This document shows, one piece after another, positions 26,630 through 35,943 of a DNA stretch of 64,000 bases (the stretch's first letter is position 1; each line of letters opens with the position of its first letter). The notes beneath the pieces were generated by a model. It saw only the letters and a list, made by a program, of their open reading frames with translations, did no database searches and had not been told where the DNA came from. A program made the position numbers and the translations under genes. Source of the stretch: Halorubrum salipaludis (GTDB lineage Archaea > Halobacteriota > Halobacteria > Halobacteriales > Haloferacaceae); the NCBI RefSeq assembly GCF_002286985.1, contig NZ_NSKC01000008.1, positions 248,001-312,000 on the forward strand, in the 5' to 3' direction.

Positions 26630-28162
26630 ATGGTCATGAACTGTATCGACGCATTCGACAGGTCCGTCCGATGTCATCCGAAGCGGGACGCGGTTCGGAC
26701 CGAGGACGGGCGGCGGCTCACGTACGCCGAACTCGACGAGCGGACCGACCGGCTCGCGGCCGGCCTCGATTCGCTGGTCGGTTCGGACCGCATCGCCACG
26801 ATCGCCCATACGAGCGCTGAGGCGGTCGAGGCGATGATCGCGAGCCAGAAGCGCGGCGCCGCCAACGCCCAGCTCCCGTTCCGGTCGAGTCCGGGGGAGC
26901 TCGTCGGGATGCTCGAACCGACGGACGCGTCCCTGCTGCTCTTCGACGCGCCGAACGCCGAGACGGCGCTCGCGGTGCTCGATCGGACCGACATCGAGGT
27001 GGCGGTGAGCGTCGGCGGCGAGGCCACCGACCGCGACGACGTTCGCGACTACGAGGCCCTCCTCGAGGAGACCGACCCCGAACGCCCGGACCCGCACGGG
27101 AACGAGCACGGGATCCTCTACACGAGCGGGACCACCACGGCCTCCAAGGGCGTGTTGTTCGAGCAGGACCAGCTCTGGTACGGGAGCACGCAGGTCGTCA
27201 TGGAACACGGGATCGACCGCCACGACGTCGCCGTCGTGACGACGCCGTGGTATCACATGGTGACGACGGACGCGTGGATCCTCCCGCACCTCCAGGCGGG
27301 CGCCACGCTGGTCATCCAGGAGGCGTTTGACCCGCCGGAGACGCTCTCGCTCATCGACGAGCACGACGCTACGGGGGTGCTCGCCGTCCCGACGCAGCTC
27401 CACGGGCTCGTCGACGCCGCCGAGGCGGGCGAGTACGACCTCTCGGCGCTCTCGTACATCCGGACCGGCGGATCGGTGGTGACGGAGGACCTCGCGACGG
27501 CCGCCGGCGAACACCTCACGGACGGGATCTACAACACCTACGGGCTGACCGAGGGGGGACCGAACCTCGCGTTCGCCGACCCCGAGATCCAGACGGAGAA
27601 GCCCGGAACCATCGGCAAGGAGTCGTTCACGTGGGAGCTCCGCGTCGTCGAGACGCCGCCCTCGCCCGACGAGTTCGACCCGACCGCGGAGGTCGACGCC
27701 GGCGAGACCGGCGAGGTGATCGGGCGCTCCCCCGGGATGTGTGACGGCTACCTCGACCGCCCGGAGCGCACCGAGGAGCTGTTCGCGGACGGGTGGTTAC
27801 GGACGGGTGACGTCGCGCGGATCGACGAGGACGGGTACCTCTACATCGTCGATCGGGTCGACAACATGATCATCAGCGGCGGCGAGAACGTCTACCCGCA
27901 GGAGGTTGAGGAGGTGATCGCGCGGCATCCGGACGTCGAGGAGGTCGCCGTCGTCGGCCTCGACGACGAGACGTGGGGGAGCCGGATCGCCGCGGTCGTC
28001 CGGGGAGACACCGACGAGGAGACGCTCGACGAGTTCCTGCGCGACAGCGACGACCTCGCCGACTTCAAGCGCCCCCGCGAGTACGTGATCGGCGCCGACT
28101 CCCTGCCGCGGACCAGCACCGGGAAGATCCGGAGAGAAGAGGTCCACTCGGAGTTCTTCTGA
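26630..28162 (+). CDS. acyl-CoA ligase (AMP-forming), likely aromatic-acid specific
   Basis: 510 aa from the ATG at 26630; ATGs at 26597 and 26636 are alternatives, and the TATA position argues against 26597. Adenylate-forming motifs: YTSGTTTASKG (A3), YGLTEGG (A5), LRTGDVARIDEDGYLY (A7), DNMIISGGENVYPQEVEE (A8) and the catalytic Lys in STGKIRREEV (A10). It activates a carboxylate to its CoA thioester. Position with a gentisate dioxygenase, thioesterase and FAD hydroxylase suggests a hydroxybenzoate-CoA ligase; substrate is inference. Confidence 0.87.
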   Translation: MVMNCIDAFDRSVRCHPKRDAVRTEDGRRLTYAELDERTDRLAAGLDSLVGSDRIATIAHTSAEAVEAMIASQKRGAANAQLPFRSSPGELVGMLEPTDASLLLFDAPNAETALAVLDRTDIEVAVSVGGEATDRDDVRDYEALLEETDPERPDPHGNEHGILYTSGTTTASKGVLFEQDQLWYGSTQVVMEHGIDRHDVAVVTTPWYHMVTTDAWILPHLQAGATLVIQEAFDPPETLSLIDEHDATGVLAVPTQLHGLVDAAEAGEYDLSALSYIRTGGSVVTEDLATAAGEHLTDGIYNTYGLTEGGPNLAFADPEIQTEKPGTIGKESFTWELRVVETPPSPDEFDPTAEVDAGETGEVIGRSPGMCDGYLDRPERTEELFADGWLRTGDVARIDEDGYLYIVDRVDNMIISGGENVYPQEVEEVIARHPDVEEVAVVGLDDETWGSRIAAVVRGDTDEETLDEFLRDSDDLADFKRPREYVIGADSLPRTSTGKIRREEVHSEFF

Positions 28163-28221
28163 AGCGGGTCGGACGCACGTGTACTGAGACCATCATAATC
28201 ATTAAACCGTTACAAAATAGG

Positions 28222-28230
28222 GTTACCACA
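28222..28230. promoter_or_regulatory. GTTACCACA word at the livH start
   Basis: GTTACCACA lies immediately before the livH ATG, 20-25 bases after a TATA-like CATTAAAC. The same GTTACCAC/GTGGTAAC word occurs upstream of the gentisate dioxygenase and aldehyde dehydrogenase genes. A repressor-binding role at the initiation site is inferred. Confidence 0.4.
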
Positions 28231-28232
28231 AA

Positions 28233-29093
28233 ATGGATACCGGAATACGACTGATTGAACTGTTGATCGACGGGATATCCCGCGGGATGGTGTTCGCGCT
28301 CCTCGGGGTCGGCATCACCGTCGTGTTCGGACTCGGCGGCGTGTTGAACCTCGCGCTCGGCGTGTTCTCCGTGATCGCGATCATCCTCGCGATGGAGCTG
28401 TTCGGTCTCACGGGGACCCTCTTCGCCGCGATCCCGCTCGCCGTCCTCGCGGTCTCGCTCCTCGGGCTGGCCGTCGACCGCTCGCTGCTCTCGCTCGTGT
28501 ACCGCTCGGAGGGCGACGAGCGGATCCTGCTCGGGATCTTCACCACGCTCGGGCTCGCGACGTTCCTCGACGGGATCCTGTTTATCACCTACCCCTCGAG
28601 CTACTCGCTGAGCAGCGGGATCGCGTCCGTCTCGCTGGCCGGCGTGCAGATACGCGGCTCGTCGATCGCGGTGATCGCGATCGCGGCCGCGGTGTTCGCC
28701 GCGTTGTACTACTTCTTCAGCCGGACGTACCTCGGCGGGGCCATGCGGACCGTCCTGCAGGACGAGACGGGTGCGATCCTCTGCGGGATCAGCCCGCGGC
28801 GCATGCGGACGTACGTGTTCCTGTTGAGCACCGCCGTCGCCGGGCTCGCCGGTATCCTGTACAGCTTCACCTTCGAGGTCTCGGTGGCCACCGCGTTCGA
28901 GCTCACGATCTACGCGATCATCGTCTCGATCGTGGGCGGCGTGACGAGCGTCCTCGGCGCCGCCGTCGCCGGGCTGCTCCTGGGGATCGTCGTCACGTTC
29001 ACGAGCGCGTTCGTCGGCGCGTACATCTCCGAGATCGTCCTCTTCGGCGTCGCCATCGCCGTGTTGATCGCCCGCCCCGAACAGATCAAGTGA
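28233..29093 (+). CDS. livH: branched-chain-type ABC transporter permease LivH
   Basis: 286-aa membrane protein with about eight hydrophobic helices and the family start LIELLIDGISRGMVFALLGVG. The cytoplasmic coupling region includes GAMRTVLQDETGAILCGIS. LivH and LivM form the pore for substrates delivered by LivK and powered by LivF/LivG. Given the aromatic genes nearby, the imported substrate may be an aromatic acid rather than an amino acid; that is inference. It ends 4 bases before livM. Confidence 0.9.
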   Translation: MDTGIRLIELLIDGISRGMVFALLGVGITVVFGLGGVLNLALGVFSVIAIILAMELFGLTGTLFAAIPLAVLAVSLLGLAVDRSLLSLVYRSEGDERILLGIFTTLGLATFLDGILFITYPSSYSLSSGIASVSLAGVQIRGSSIAVIAIAAAVFAALYYFFSRTYLGGAMRTVLQDETGAILCGISPRRMRTYVFLLSTAVAGLAGILYSFTFEVSVATAFELTIYAIIVSIVGGVTSVLGAAVAGLLLGIVVTFTSAFVGAYISEIVLFGVAIAVLIARPEQIK

Positions 29094-29097
29094 ACCA

Positions 29098-30120
29098 ATG
29101 TCAACCGAAACCACACGCTCCGGCCTGACGTGGGATCGCCTCCGAATACCGGTCGTCGTCGCGGTGCTCGCGGCGCTGCCGCTCCTGTTTTTCGACCCGA
29201 GCTACACGTACATCTCGCGGCTGTTCATCCTCACCTTGGTGTTCGCCACGCTGGCGCTGGCGCTGAACATCGTCTTCGGCCACACCGACCAGCTGTTCCT
29301 GTTCGTGGGCGCGCTCACCGGGATCGGCGCGTACGCGACGGCGCTCACCGCGGACGCGCTCGGCGTGTCGCCGTGGGTGACGCTCCTCTTCGGGGCGACG
29401 CTGGCCGGCGTGCTCGGCGCGCTCGTCTGTTACGTGGCCGCCCGCCGTCGGTTCACCGTCATCCTGATCGCGATCCTCACGCTCTCGTTACAGCTGGCGA
29501 TCATCGAGATATTCGTCGGCGCGCGCGACATTACCGGGGGAAGCACCGGGTTCCGGTTCTCCGGACTCGGGCTCGAGTCCGTGCAGAACGCCCTCGGCGT
29601 CCACGAGCACATGGTGCTGTACTACGTCGTGCTCGCGCTGCTCACCGGCGTGTTGGCGCTGTACCACTACATCCGGAACTCGAAGTACGGGATGGCCTTC
29701 GACGCGATCCGGCAGGACGAGATCGCGGCCGAGGCGATCGGCGTCGACGTGGTCCGGTACAAGACCCTCGCCGGGTTCGTGAGCGCGTTCGTCATCGGGC
29801 TCACCGGACCGATGTACGCGCAGCTCGAGTCGCTCGTGCTCCCGGGGATGTTCGAGTTCAACGTCATCGACGTGCTCGTGCTGATCATCCTCATCGTCGG
29901 CGGGATCCGGACGATGCTCGGGCCGATCGTCGGCGCGGCGGTCATCATCTACGTCAACGAGGAGCTCCAGGCGACCGGACAGTGGCGGACCGTCGTGTTC
30001 GGGTTCCTGCTCATCGTGCTGTTCCTCTACTTCCGGAGCGGGATCGTCCCCTACCTCGACGACGTGTTGAACGAGCGGCTGGGGCTCAAAGCCCGGATCA
30101 GATCGCTCGTCGCGGACTGA
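29098..30120 (+). CDS. livM: branched-chain-type ABC transporter permease LivM
   Basis: 340-aa membrane permease. It shows the LivM pattern FATLALALNIVFGHTDQ, multiple helices and the coupling helix GMAFDAIRQDEIAAEAIG (about 198-215). It follows livH by 4 bases, clearly the same operon. It has no fused ATPase domain, unlike many bacterial LivM-LivG fusions. Confidence 0.9.
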   Translation: MSTETTRSGLTWDRLRIPVVVAVLAALPLLFFDPSYTYISRLFILTLVFATLALALNIVFGHTDQLFLFVGALTGIGAYATALTADALGVSPWVTLLFGATLAGVLGALVCYVAARRRFTVILIAILTLSLQLAIIEIFVGARDITGGSTGFRFSGLGLESVQNALGVHEHMVLYYVVLALLTGVLALYHYIRNSKYGMAFDAIRQDEIAAEAIGVDVVRYKTLAGFVSAFVIGLTGPMYAQLESLVLPGMFEFNVIDVLVLIILIVGGIRTMLGPIVGAAVIIYVNEELQATGQWRTVVFGFLLIVLFLYFRSGIVPYLDDVLNERLGLKARIRSLVAD

Positions 30121-30235
30121 CCGCGCGATCCGCTTTTCGCGATGACGCGCCGTTCGGCACCGACTCGCCGCGGCCGAGGTCAGTAGCATAAAAACATTAA
30201 AGATGGGGAAGAACGCATACACGTTTCGAAGCCGC

Positions 30236-31474
30236 ATGACAAACGATATCACGAGATCATCGAACAGGCGACAGTTTCTGAAGGCGACCGGCGCCGGGAC
30301 CGGCGTGGCGGCGCTCGCCGGGTGTCTCGTCGGCGACAGCGGCGGGGACGGCGGCGACGGCAGCGACGACGAACCGATCGTCGTCGCCGGGCTGCAGCCC
30401 TACTCCGGGCCGTTCGCCCTGTACGGTGACACTCACACGAGCGGCATCGAGTACGCGTTCGAGGAGGTCAACGCCGACGGCGGGGTCGAGGGGCGCGAGC
30501 TCGAGCACAACGCGATCGACACCGAGTCCGATCCGGGCGAGGCGTCGTCCATCCTGACGAGCGAGGTCGAGTCGGAGGACGCCGTCGCGGCCGTCGGTCC
30601 GGTGTCGAGCGACGTCGGGGTCACGGCCGCACAGACCGCCGAGGACCTCGAGGTGCCGCTGTTCTTACACGCCGCCGGCGACATCGACATCCTCAGCCGC
30701 GACTCGCGGTACACGTTCCGCACCGCGCTGCCGCCGGCGCCGGCGTTCATCCGGGGCGTCGCCGGGATCATCGACGACCGGGGGTTCGACACGGTGGGCG
30801 CGATCAACGGCGACTACGCGTGGGGGATCGCCGCCGAGACCGCCATCGAGCGGGAGTTCCCCGAGAGCCTCGATCTCACGATGTCGATGGCGCCCGCGGG
30901 CGAGAGCGACTTCGTGCCGTACCTCCGCGACATGCCCGACGACCTCGAGATCCTCGTCGGCTCCGGCCACCCGCCCGGGCTGAACGACATGTATCGGCAG
31001 ATGCTCGAGGTCGACCTCGAGCCGGAGGTGTTCACCGCGGCGGTGTCGCCGCCCGAATCGAACTACGGCGCGATCGGCGACGACGTCGCCGAGGGGTTCC
31101 TCTTCGGTCACCTGCCCGACGTCTACTCCGAGGAGTACCAGTCCATCGCCGAGGAGTTCTACGAGGAGACCGGCGAGTACTTCGGTCCCACGCAGGCGGT
31201 CGGGTACGTGACCGGCCATCTCATCGCGGAGGGGCTCAGGCAGGCCGACGAGGTCAGTCGGCAGGCGCTCAGCGACGCGATGCGCGACATCGAGTTCGAC
31301 ACGATCTACGCGAACCCGATCCAGTACACCGAGTGGGGAGAGCTCGACCAGTACGAGCTCATCTGGAGCGGCTTCGAGCTCGAGGCCCCCGACTACTACC
31401 CGGACGGGGACTTCGACCTCGTCGAGGAGTTCCGGACGGAGAGCCTGGACGCGGTCGACCCCGAGGACTACTGA
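30236..31474 (+). CDS. livK: branched-chain-type ABC transporter substrate-binding lipoprotein LivK
   Basis: 412 aa from the ATG at 30236. The N-terminus has a Tat motif SNRRQFLKATG and a lipobox LAGC (about 28-31), then a Gly/Asp linker and a type I periplasmic-binding fold (Peripla_BP_6: PIVVAGLQPYSGPFALYG, AAVGPVSSDVGVTAAQ). It captures the substrate outside the cell for LivHM. An in-frame ATG at 30203 is too close to the TATA-like CATAAAAAC and would put the Tat motif too far in. Confidence 0.9.
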   Translation: MTNDITRSSNRRQFLKATGAGTGVAALAGCLVGDSGGDGGDGSDDEPIVVAGLQPYSGPFALYGDTHTSGIEYAFEEVNADGGVEGRELEHNAIDTESDPGEASSILTSEVESEDAVAAVGPVSSDVGVTAAQTAEDLEVPLFLHAAGDIDILSRDSRYTFRTALPPAPAFIRGVAGIIDDRGFDTVGAINGDYAWGIAAETAIEREFPESLDLTMSMAPAGESDFVPYLRDMPDDLEILVGSGHPPGLNDMYRQMLEVDLEPEVFTAAVSPPESNYGAIGDDVAEGFLFGHLPDVYSEEYQSIAEEFYEETGEYFGPTQAVGYVTGHLIAEGLRQADEVSRQALSDAMRDIEFDTIYANPIQYTEWGELDQYELIWSGFELEAPDYYPDGDFDLVEEFRTESLDAVDPEDY

Positions 31475-31562
31475 CGGCGCGGACGCTCCGTCTGCCGCGT
31501 CCCCACCGCGTTCGGCGGGAGAATTATTATCCGGGTGGCCGTATCTCCGCCGTGATCCGACG

Positions 31563-32018
31563 ATGACAGATCCCGACGTGTCCACGGTCAAGGGCGTGGA
31601 GATGACCGACGAACAGGTGGATCGAACCCTCGAGGAGCTGGGTCACGGGACCCTCTCGCTCGCCGGCGACGGCGACGCGTACGGCGTGCCCGTCTCGTTC
31701 GGCTACGACGGCGAGCGCGTGTTCCTGACGCTGCTCCGGTTCGGCGAGGAGAGCCGGAAGCTGTCGCTCGTCGAGGAGACGGAGACGGCGACGCTCACGG
31801 CCTACGAGACGACCACCAAGTTCGACTGGCGCAGCGTGATCGCCTCGGGACCGCTGTCGGACGTGGCCGAGGCGGACGTCGAACACATGGAGGAGACGAT
31901 GGACGACAACGCGTGGTTCCCGACGATCTTCCCGCCGTCGGAGCCCATCACGGGATCACGACGGGTCGAGCTCCGGATCGAGAGCGCGACGGGACGGAAG
32001 GGAGAGGAGTACGACTAG
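31563..32018 (+). CDS. pyridoxamine 5'-phosphate oxidase-family flavin-binding protein
   Basis: 151-aa split-barrel flavin-binding protein. It has GTLSLAGDGDAYGVPVSFGYDGERV and the core TATLTAYETTTKFDWRSVIASG. Members bind FMN or F420. Within the catabolic cluster it could reduce flavin for the monooxygenase or act independently; sequence does not decide. Convergent with livF, with a gap of only 23 bases. Confidence 0.82.
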   Translation: MTDPDVSTVKGVEMTDEQVDRTLEELGHGTLSLAGDGDAYGVPVSFGYDGERVFLTLLRFGEESRKLSLVEETETATLTAYETTTKFDWRSVIASGPLSDVAEADVEHMEETMDDNAWFPTIFPPSEPITGSRRVELRIESATGRKGEEYD

Positions 32019-32041
32019 CGCCCCCGCGGGCGGAACAGGGG

Positions 32042-32746
32042 TTACCCGCTCAGGTACGCGTCGCGGACGTGGTCGCTCTCGAGCATTTCTTGCCCGGTTC
32101 CGGCCTGCGTGATGCGACCGTTCTCGAGGAGGTACGCGCTGTCGGCCAGGTCGAGCGCGCGGTCGACGTGCTGTTCGACGAGGAGGACGGTCACGTCGTC
32201 GCTTATCTCTTCGATCTTCTCGAAGACGCGCTCCGCGAGCTGCGGCGCCAGCGCCCCGGAGGGCTCGTCGAGCGCGAGCAGCTTCGGCTGCGCCATCAGC
32301 CCGCGGCCGATGGCGAGCATCTGCTGTTCGCCGCCGCTGAGCGTCCCGGCGTCCTGATCGCGTCGCTCCGCTAACACCGGGAACATCTCGTACACCTCTT
32401 CGAGGGTGTCCTTGAACTCGTCGCGGTGCTGGTACGCCCCCATCCGGAGGTTCTCGTAGACGGACATGTCGCCGAAGAGGTTCCGGCCCTCCGAGACCTG
32501 CACGAACCCGAGCGAGACGATCTCGTCGGCGTCGTACGCCGAGACGTCCTCGCCGAGCAGCTCGATCCGCCCGCTCGTCGGCTCGACGATCCCGGAGAGC
32601 GTCTTCATCAGCGTCGTTTTCCCCGTTCCGTTCGGCCCGACCAGCGCGACGACGTCGTCGTCCGCCTCGATCGTCATCGAGACGTCCCACAGCACCTGGA
32701 GGTCGCCGTAGCCGACGTTCAGGTCCTCGACCTCGAGCATCGTCAT
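32042..32746 (-). CDS. livF: branched-chain-type ABC transporter ATPase LivF
   Basis: 234-aa ATPase. Walker A GPNGTGKTT, signature LSGGEQQ, Walker B LLALDEPSGAL and switch His VEQHVD are all intact. It pairs with LivG to drive LivHM. The start overlaps the livG stop as ATGA, so they are translationally coupled. A second ATG (MLEVEDL) lies 6 bases downstream. Confidence 0.92.
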   Translation of the reverse strand: MTMLEVEDLNVGYGDLQVLWDVSMTIEADDDVVALVGPNGTGKTTLMKTLSGIVEPTSGRIELLGEDVSAYDADEIVSLGFVQVSEGRNLFGDMSVYENLRMGAYQHRDEFKDTLEEVYEMFPVLAERRDQDAGTLSGGEQQMLAIGRGLMAQPKLLALDEPSGALAPQLAERVFEKIEEISDDVTVLLVEQHVDRALDLADSAYLLENGRITQAGTGQEMLESDHVRDAYLSG

Positions 32747-33462
32747 TCGTCGCCACCCCCGAGGTACGCCTCCGTGACGCGCTCGTCGTTCCGGACCTCC
32801 TCCGGCGGCCCGTCGGCGATCTTCTGGCCCTGATCGAGGACGATGATCCGGTCGGTCGCGCCCATAATCGCGTCCATGATGTGTTCGATCCAGAAGACGG
32901 AGATCCCGCGGTCGTGGCAGGTCCGCTCGAGCGTGTCGGTGAGGGTCTGCAGCTCCGCGGGGGTGAGCCCGCTCCCGATCTCGTCGACCAGCATGAAGTT
33001 CGGGTCGGTCGCGAGCCCGCGGGCCAGCTCCAGCAGCTTCCGGTCGGCGAGGTTGAGCCCCGACACCTCCGCGTCCGCCTGGTCTTCCAACCCGACGAAC
33101 GAGAGGCACTCCCGGGCGGTCTCCTCGGCCGCGTCCGGGTCCTGTCCGTCGCCGAAGACCGCGCCGACGGTGACGTTCTCGAGGACGGTCGACTCGTTGA
33201 ACGTCCGCGCCGTCTGGAACGTGCGGACGACGCCCTGTTGGGCGATCTCGAAGGGCTTTCTCCCGGTCAGCTCCGTGCCGTCGAGCGTGATCGTCCCCTG
33301 GTTCGGCGGGTGGACGCCCGTGATCGTGTTGAAAAGCGTCGTCTTGCCCGCGCCGTTCGGACCGATCAGCCCGACGATCTCCTCGTCGTCGACGCTGAAG
33401 CTCACGTCGTTGACGGCGACGAGCCCGCCGAACGACTTTGTCACGCCCTCTGCCTGTAACAT
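32743..33462 (-). CDS. livG: branched-chain-type ABC transporter ATPase LivG
   Basis: 239-aa ATPase. Walker A is GPNGAGKTT and Walker B is FMLVDEIGSGL. The usual LSYGQ signature is replaced by GLNLADRKLLELARGLA, as in some LivG-type proteins that lean on LivF. The switch His lies in FWIEHIMD. A TATA-like TTTTATAAC is about 25 bases before the ATG at 33462. livG-livF run opposite to livHMK. Confidence 0.9.
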   Translation of the reverse strand: MLQAEGVTKSFGGLVAVNDVSFSVDDEEIVGLIGPNGAGKTTLFNTITGVHPPNQGTITLDGTELTGRKPFEIAQQGVVRTFQTARTFNESTVLENVTVGAVFGDGQDPDAAEETARECLSFVGLEDQADAEVSGLNLADRKLLELARGLATDPNFMLVDEIGSGLTPAELQTLTDTLERTCHDRGISVFWIEHIMDAIMGATDRIIVLDQGQKIADGPPEEVRNDERVTEAYLGGGDE

Positions 33463-33579
33463 ATCCGCACCCAACGGAGCGTGGGTTATAAAATATTTGG
33501 TACGACACAACATGCCGGGAGGCGAGCGGTCTCGCGTGGCTCGGCCTGACGCCACGGTTCGACGATCCGTCCCGACGGA

Positions 33580-34560
33580 TCAGACGAGCAGGCGGAGGAT
33601 CCCCCCGCAGGCCGCGTCCCCCGCCAGACAGACGGGCGCGACGAGCAGCGCGGCGAGCGGGTACAGCGACGCCATCTGCGCGAGCACGGAGCGCCGACGG
33701 GGGCGCGCGAAGACGGCCGCCGCGCTCGCGGGACAGACGGCCGCCGCGGCCAGCGCCCCCCAGGGGAGCGCGCCCGCGGCGACGGCGACGGCGACGGTCG
33801 CCCCGGCCGCGAGGAACAGCGTCGCGGCGAGCCGATCGGCCGCGGCGGCCCCGAGCGCGACGGGGACCGTCTGCTTGCCGATCTGCCGGTCGAACGCGGC
33901 GTCGAGGGCGTCGACGGAGACCGTGACGGCGACCAGCGCGAGCCCCAGCGCCGCGGCGACCGCGAGCACGTCCGGGGCGAGCGCCCCCGTCTGAAGGGCG
34001 TACCCCCCGACGAGGGCCAGGGCGACGCCGACCGCGTAGTCGGTCGCGGAGCCGACGGGAGTCACGTCGAGGTGCGGCGCGTGGAGCGCCGCGAGCGCCC
34101 AGAGCGGGCCGACCGCGAGGGCGGCCACCGGTCCGACCGTCCACCAGAGCCCTGCGACGACGGCCCAGAACGCCAGCGACGCCGCGACGAACGCCCGGCG
34201 GAGCAGCCGTGGCGTCGTTCCGCCGGGCGGCTCCTCGCCGCGGCGGAACCGGTCGACGAGGGCGTCGCGGAGGTGCGCGGCGTACACCGCGAGCCCGACC
34301 GCGAGCGCGTGCCCGACCAGGACGGGACCAGCGGGCGCCGGCGCCAGCAGCCCGCCGACGGCCGCGGTCGCGACCGCGGGACCGAGGAACGCCGGCCGGA
34401 CGAGCCGAGCGAGCGCGACCGCCCGGTCTCGGTGCCCCGGCGTCTCCGAGGGGTCGGGGCCCTCCGAGGGGTCGGACGCCTCTGCGGGCCCGGACGCCTC
34501 CGGGCGCCCGGGGCCCTCCGGGGAGTCTGCAGCCGAGTCGGTCGGCCGAGGGTCACTCAT
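33580..34560 (-). CDS. UbiA-family prenyltransferase-like membrane protein
   Basis: 326-aa polytopic protein with an acidic, proline-rich N-terminus of about 45 residues. The second UbiA aspartate motif is present (DAAFDRQIGKQTVPVALG). The first appears as HLRDALVDRF, weaker than the NDxxDxxxD consensus. UbiA proteins transfer prenyl chains to quinones, lipids or other acceptors. Acceptor unknown. Downstream of the gentisate dioxygenase on the same strand, but a pathway link is not obvious. Confidence 0.72.
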   Translation of the reverse strand: MSDPRPTDSAADSPEGPGRPEASGPAEASDPSEGPDPSETPGHRDRAVALARLVRPAFLGPAVATAAVGGLLAPAPAGPVLVGHALAVGLAVYAAHLRDALVDRFRRGEEPPGGTTPRLLRRAFVAASLAFWAVVAGLWWTVGPVAALAVGPLWALAALHAPHLDVTPVGSATDYAVGVALALVGGYALQTGALAPDVLAVAAALGLALVAVTVSVDALDAAFDRQIGKQTVPVALGAAAADRLAATLFLAAGATVAVAVAAGALPWGALAAAAVCPASAAAVFARPRRRSVLAQMASLYPLAALLVAPVCLAGDAACGGILRLLV

Positions 34561-34613
34561 CGGTCGGCGTTGGACCCCTCGACACTTCAAGCGCTCGACC
34601 GGGGCGAACCGCG

Positions 34614-35699
34614 TTACGACGACGGTTCGGCCTCGGCGTAGAAGTTGAACGCCTCGTACACCGGCCGGTCGCTCATCCCGAGGAGCGTGGCCTCGTCGTC
34701 GGGCTCGTGGTGGTGGGTGGCGTCCGGCGGCACGACGAAGATGTCCCACTTGCCCCACTCGAGTGCCTCGCCGTCGACGTGGGTCGCCCCCTCGCCGTCG
34801 ATGACGAAGAACACCTCGGTCGCGTTGTGGAAGTGCGGGTCGGTCGGCCCCTCGTTGAGCAGCTGCGCGCGGAACGACATGGTCGGGAACAGGGGGTCGT
34901 TCCCGGTGGCGGGGTTCACGTACGAGAGGCTGTACCCGTCGTGCGGGTCGGGGTCGTCGTTGTCGGCGCGCTGGCGGAGCGACTCGAGCATCTCGTCCCA
35001 CCCGAACCGGTACGGCGGCGTCGGCTCGCGGATCCCCTCGAACGGTCCCGGGATGTCGCCGCCGGGCCGCTCGCCGGTCGGCCGACCGCGACCGTACTGG
35101 GAGTCCCAGTACCCCTGCGTCTTCGTCACCGGCTGGCGCTCGAGCTCGTGGTTCTCGAAGACGTTCGAGGCGTTGAGCGAGTCGAGCACCAAGGGGAGAT
35201 CGAGGACGTCGAGCCACGCGGCGGTCTCGTCGGAGTCGTTGACGTGGTCGTGCCACTCCCACTGCGGGGTGGTGATCAGGTCGTTGTCCTTCATCGGGAA
35301 CTCCTCGCCCGCCACGACCGTCTTCATCTCCTCGGCGCCGTCGATCGTGAAGCGGAGCGCGTTCGCGCCGTGTCGGTGCGAGGGCGCGGTCTCGCCGGGC
35401 GAGACCGTCTGGATCCCGACGTAGATCGTGTTCGAGATCGCGTTCCCGATCGAGGCGTTGATCGGGACGGCCACCCGGCGCTGGAACCCCGGCGGGAGGT
35501 CGGCGATCGGCACGTCCTCCTCGATGTGGTCGATCGCCGACTGGATCTCGTCCCACTTCCAGATGTCGGCCTCGAGGTCGTCGAAGACGTTCCCGAAGTC
35601 GTCCTCGACCTCCCACAGCGGGCGGAGTCGCTGTTCTTCCAGTATCGTTCGGGTCTCGGAGCTGAGCTCTAACAGCTCCTCGGGATCCTGCTGGGCCAT
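34614..35699 (-). CDS. gdoA: gentisate 1,2-dioxygenase
   Basis: 361-aa bicupin Fe(II) enzyme that opens the gentisate ring to maleylpyruvate. The N-terminal cupin has the metal motif PSHRHGANALRF (about 106-117) and the downstream His in WEWHDHVND. The C-terminal cupin has DPHFHNATEVFFVIDGEG. Both match gentisate dioxygenases, including the enzyme known from Haloferax/Haloarcula aromatic degraders. A GTTACCACA word lies 12 bases upstream of its start. Confidence 0.93.
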   Translation of the reverse strand: MAQQDPEELLELSSETRTILEEQRLRPLWEVEDDFGNVFDDLEADIWKWDEIQSAIDHIEEDVPIADLPPGFQRRVAVPINASIGNAISNTIYVGIQTVSPGETAPSHRHGANALRFTIDGAEEMKTVVAGEEFPMKDNDLITTPQWEWHDHVNDSDETAAWLDVLDLPLVLDSLNASNVFENHELERQPVTKTQGYWDSQYGRGRPTGERPGGDIPGPFEGIREPTPPYRFGWDEMLESLRQRADNDDPDPHDGYSLSYVNPATGNDPLFPTMSFRAQLLNEGPTDPHFHNATEVFFVIDGEGATHVDGEALEWGKWDIFVVPPDATHHHEPDDEATLLGMSDRPVYEAFNFYAEAEPSS

Positions 35700-35710
35700 G
35701 TCGTACTATT

Positions 35711-35719
35711 GTTACCACA
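35711..35719. promoter_or_regulatory. GTGGTAAC word at the gentisate dioxygenase promoter
   Basis: Plus-strand GTTACCACA, 12 bases before the dioxygenase start codon and just after a TATA-like CTTATGATT (minus strand). Same word as upstream of livH and the aldehyde dehydrogenase gene. Confidence 0.4.
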
Positions 35720-35763
35720 GCCCAATCATAAGTGTTTTGTCGCCGAGAGGGGCTGGAACGCCG

Positions 35764-35943
35764 CTACGCGCCGGTCGCCTGCGCGTCGAACACGTCCGTC
35801 GACCGGAACGTGCTCCGGCAGTCCTCACACACCATGCTCCCCTGGATCGCGTACTCCCAGAGCTTGCCGCCGCACTCCAGGCAGTCGAAGTGCGCTTCGA
35901 CGAACGGGTCCTCGGCCGCGTACGGGTTCTCGAACTCAGCCAT
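35764..35943 (-). CDS. small zinc-ribbon protein
   Basis: 59-aa protein with two CxxC pairs (CLEC at about 20-23 and CEDC at about 39-42) in the context HFDCLECGGKLWEY and MVCEDCRSTF, which would form one zinc ribbon. The ATG at 35943 gives MAEFENPYAAEDP. Function unknown. It lies upstream of the gentisate dioxygenase, same strand, with a 64-bp gap. Confidence 0.72.
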   Translation of the reverse strand: MAEFENPYAAEDPFVEAHFDCLECGGKLWEYAIQGSMVCEDCRSTFRSTDVFDAQATGA

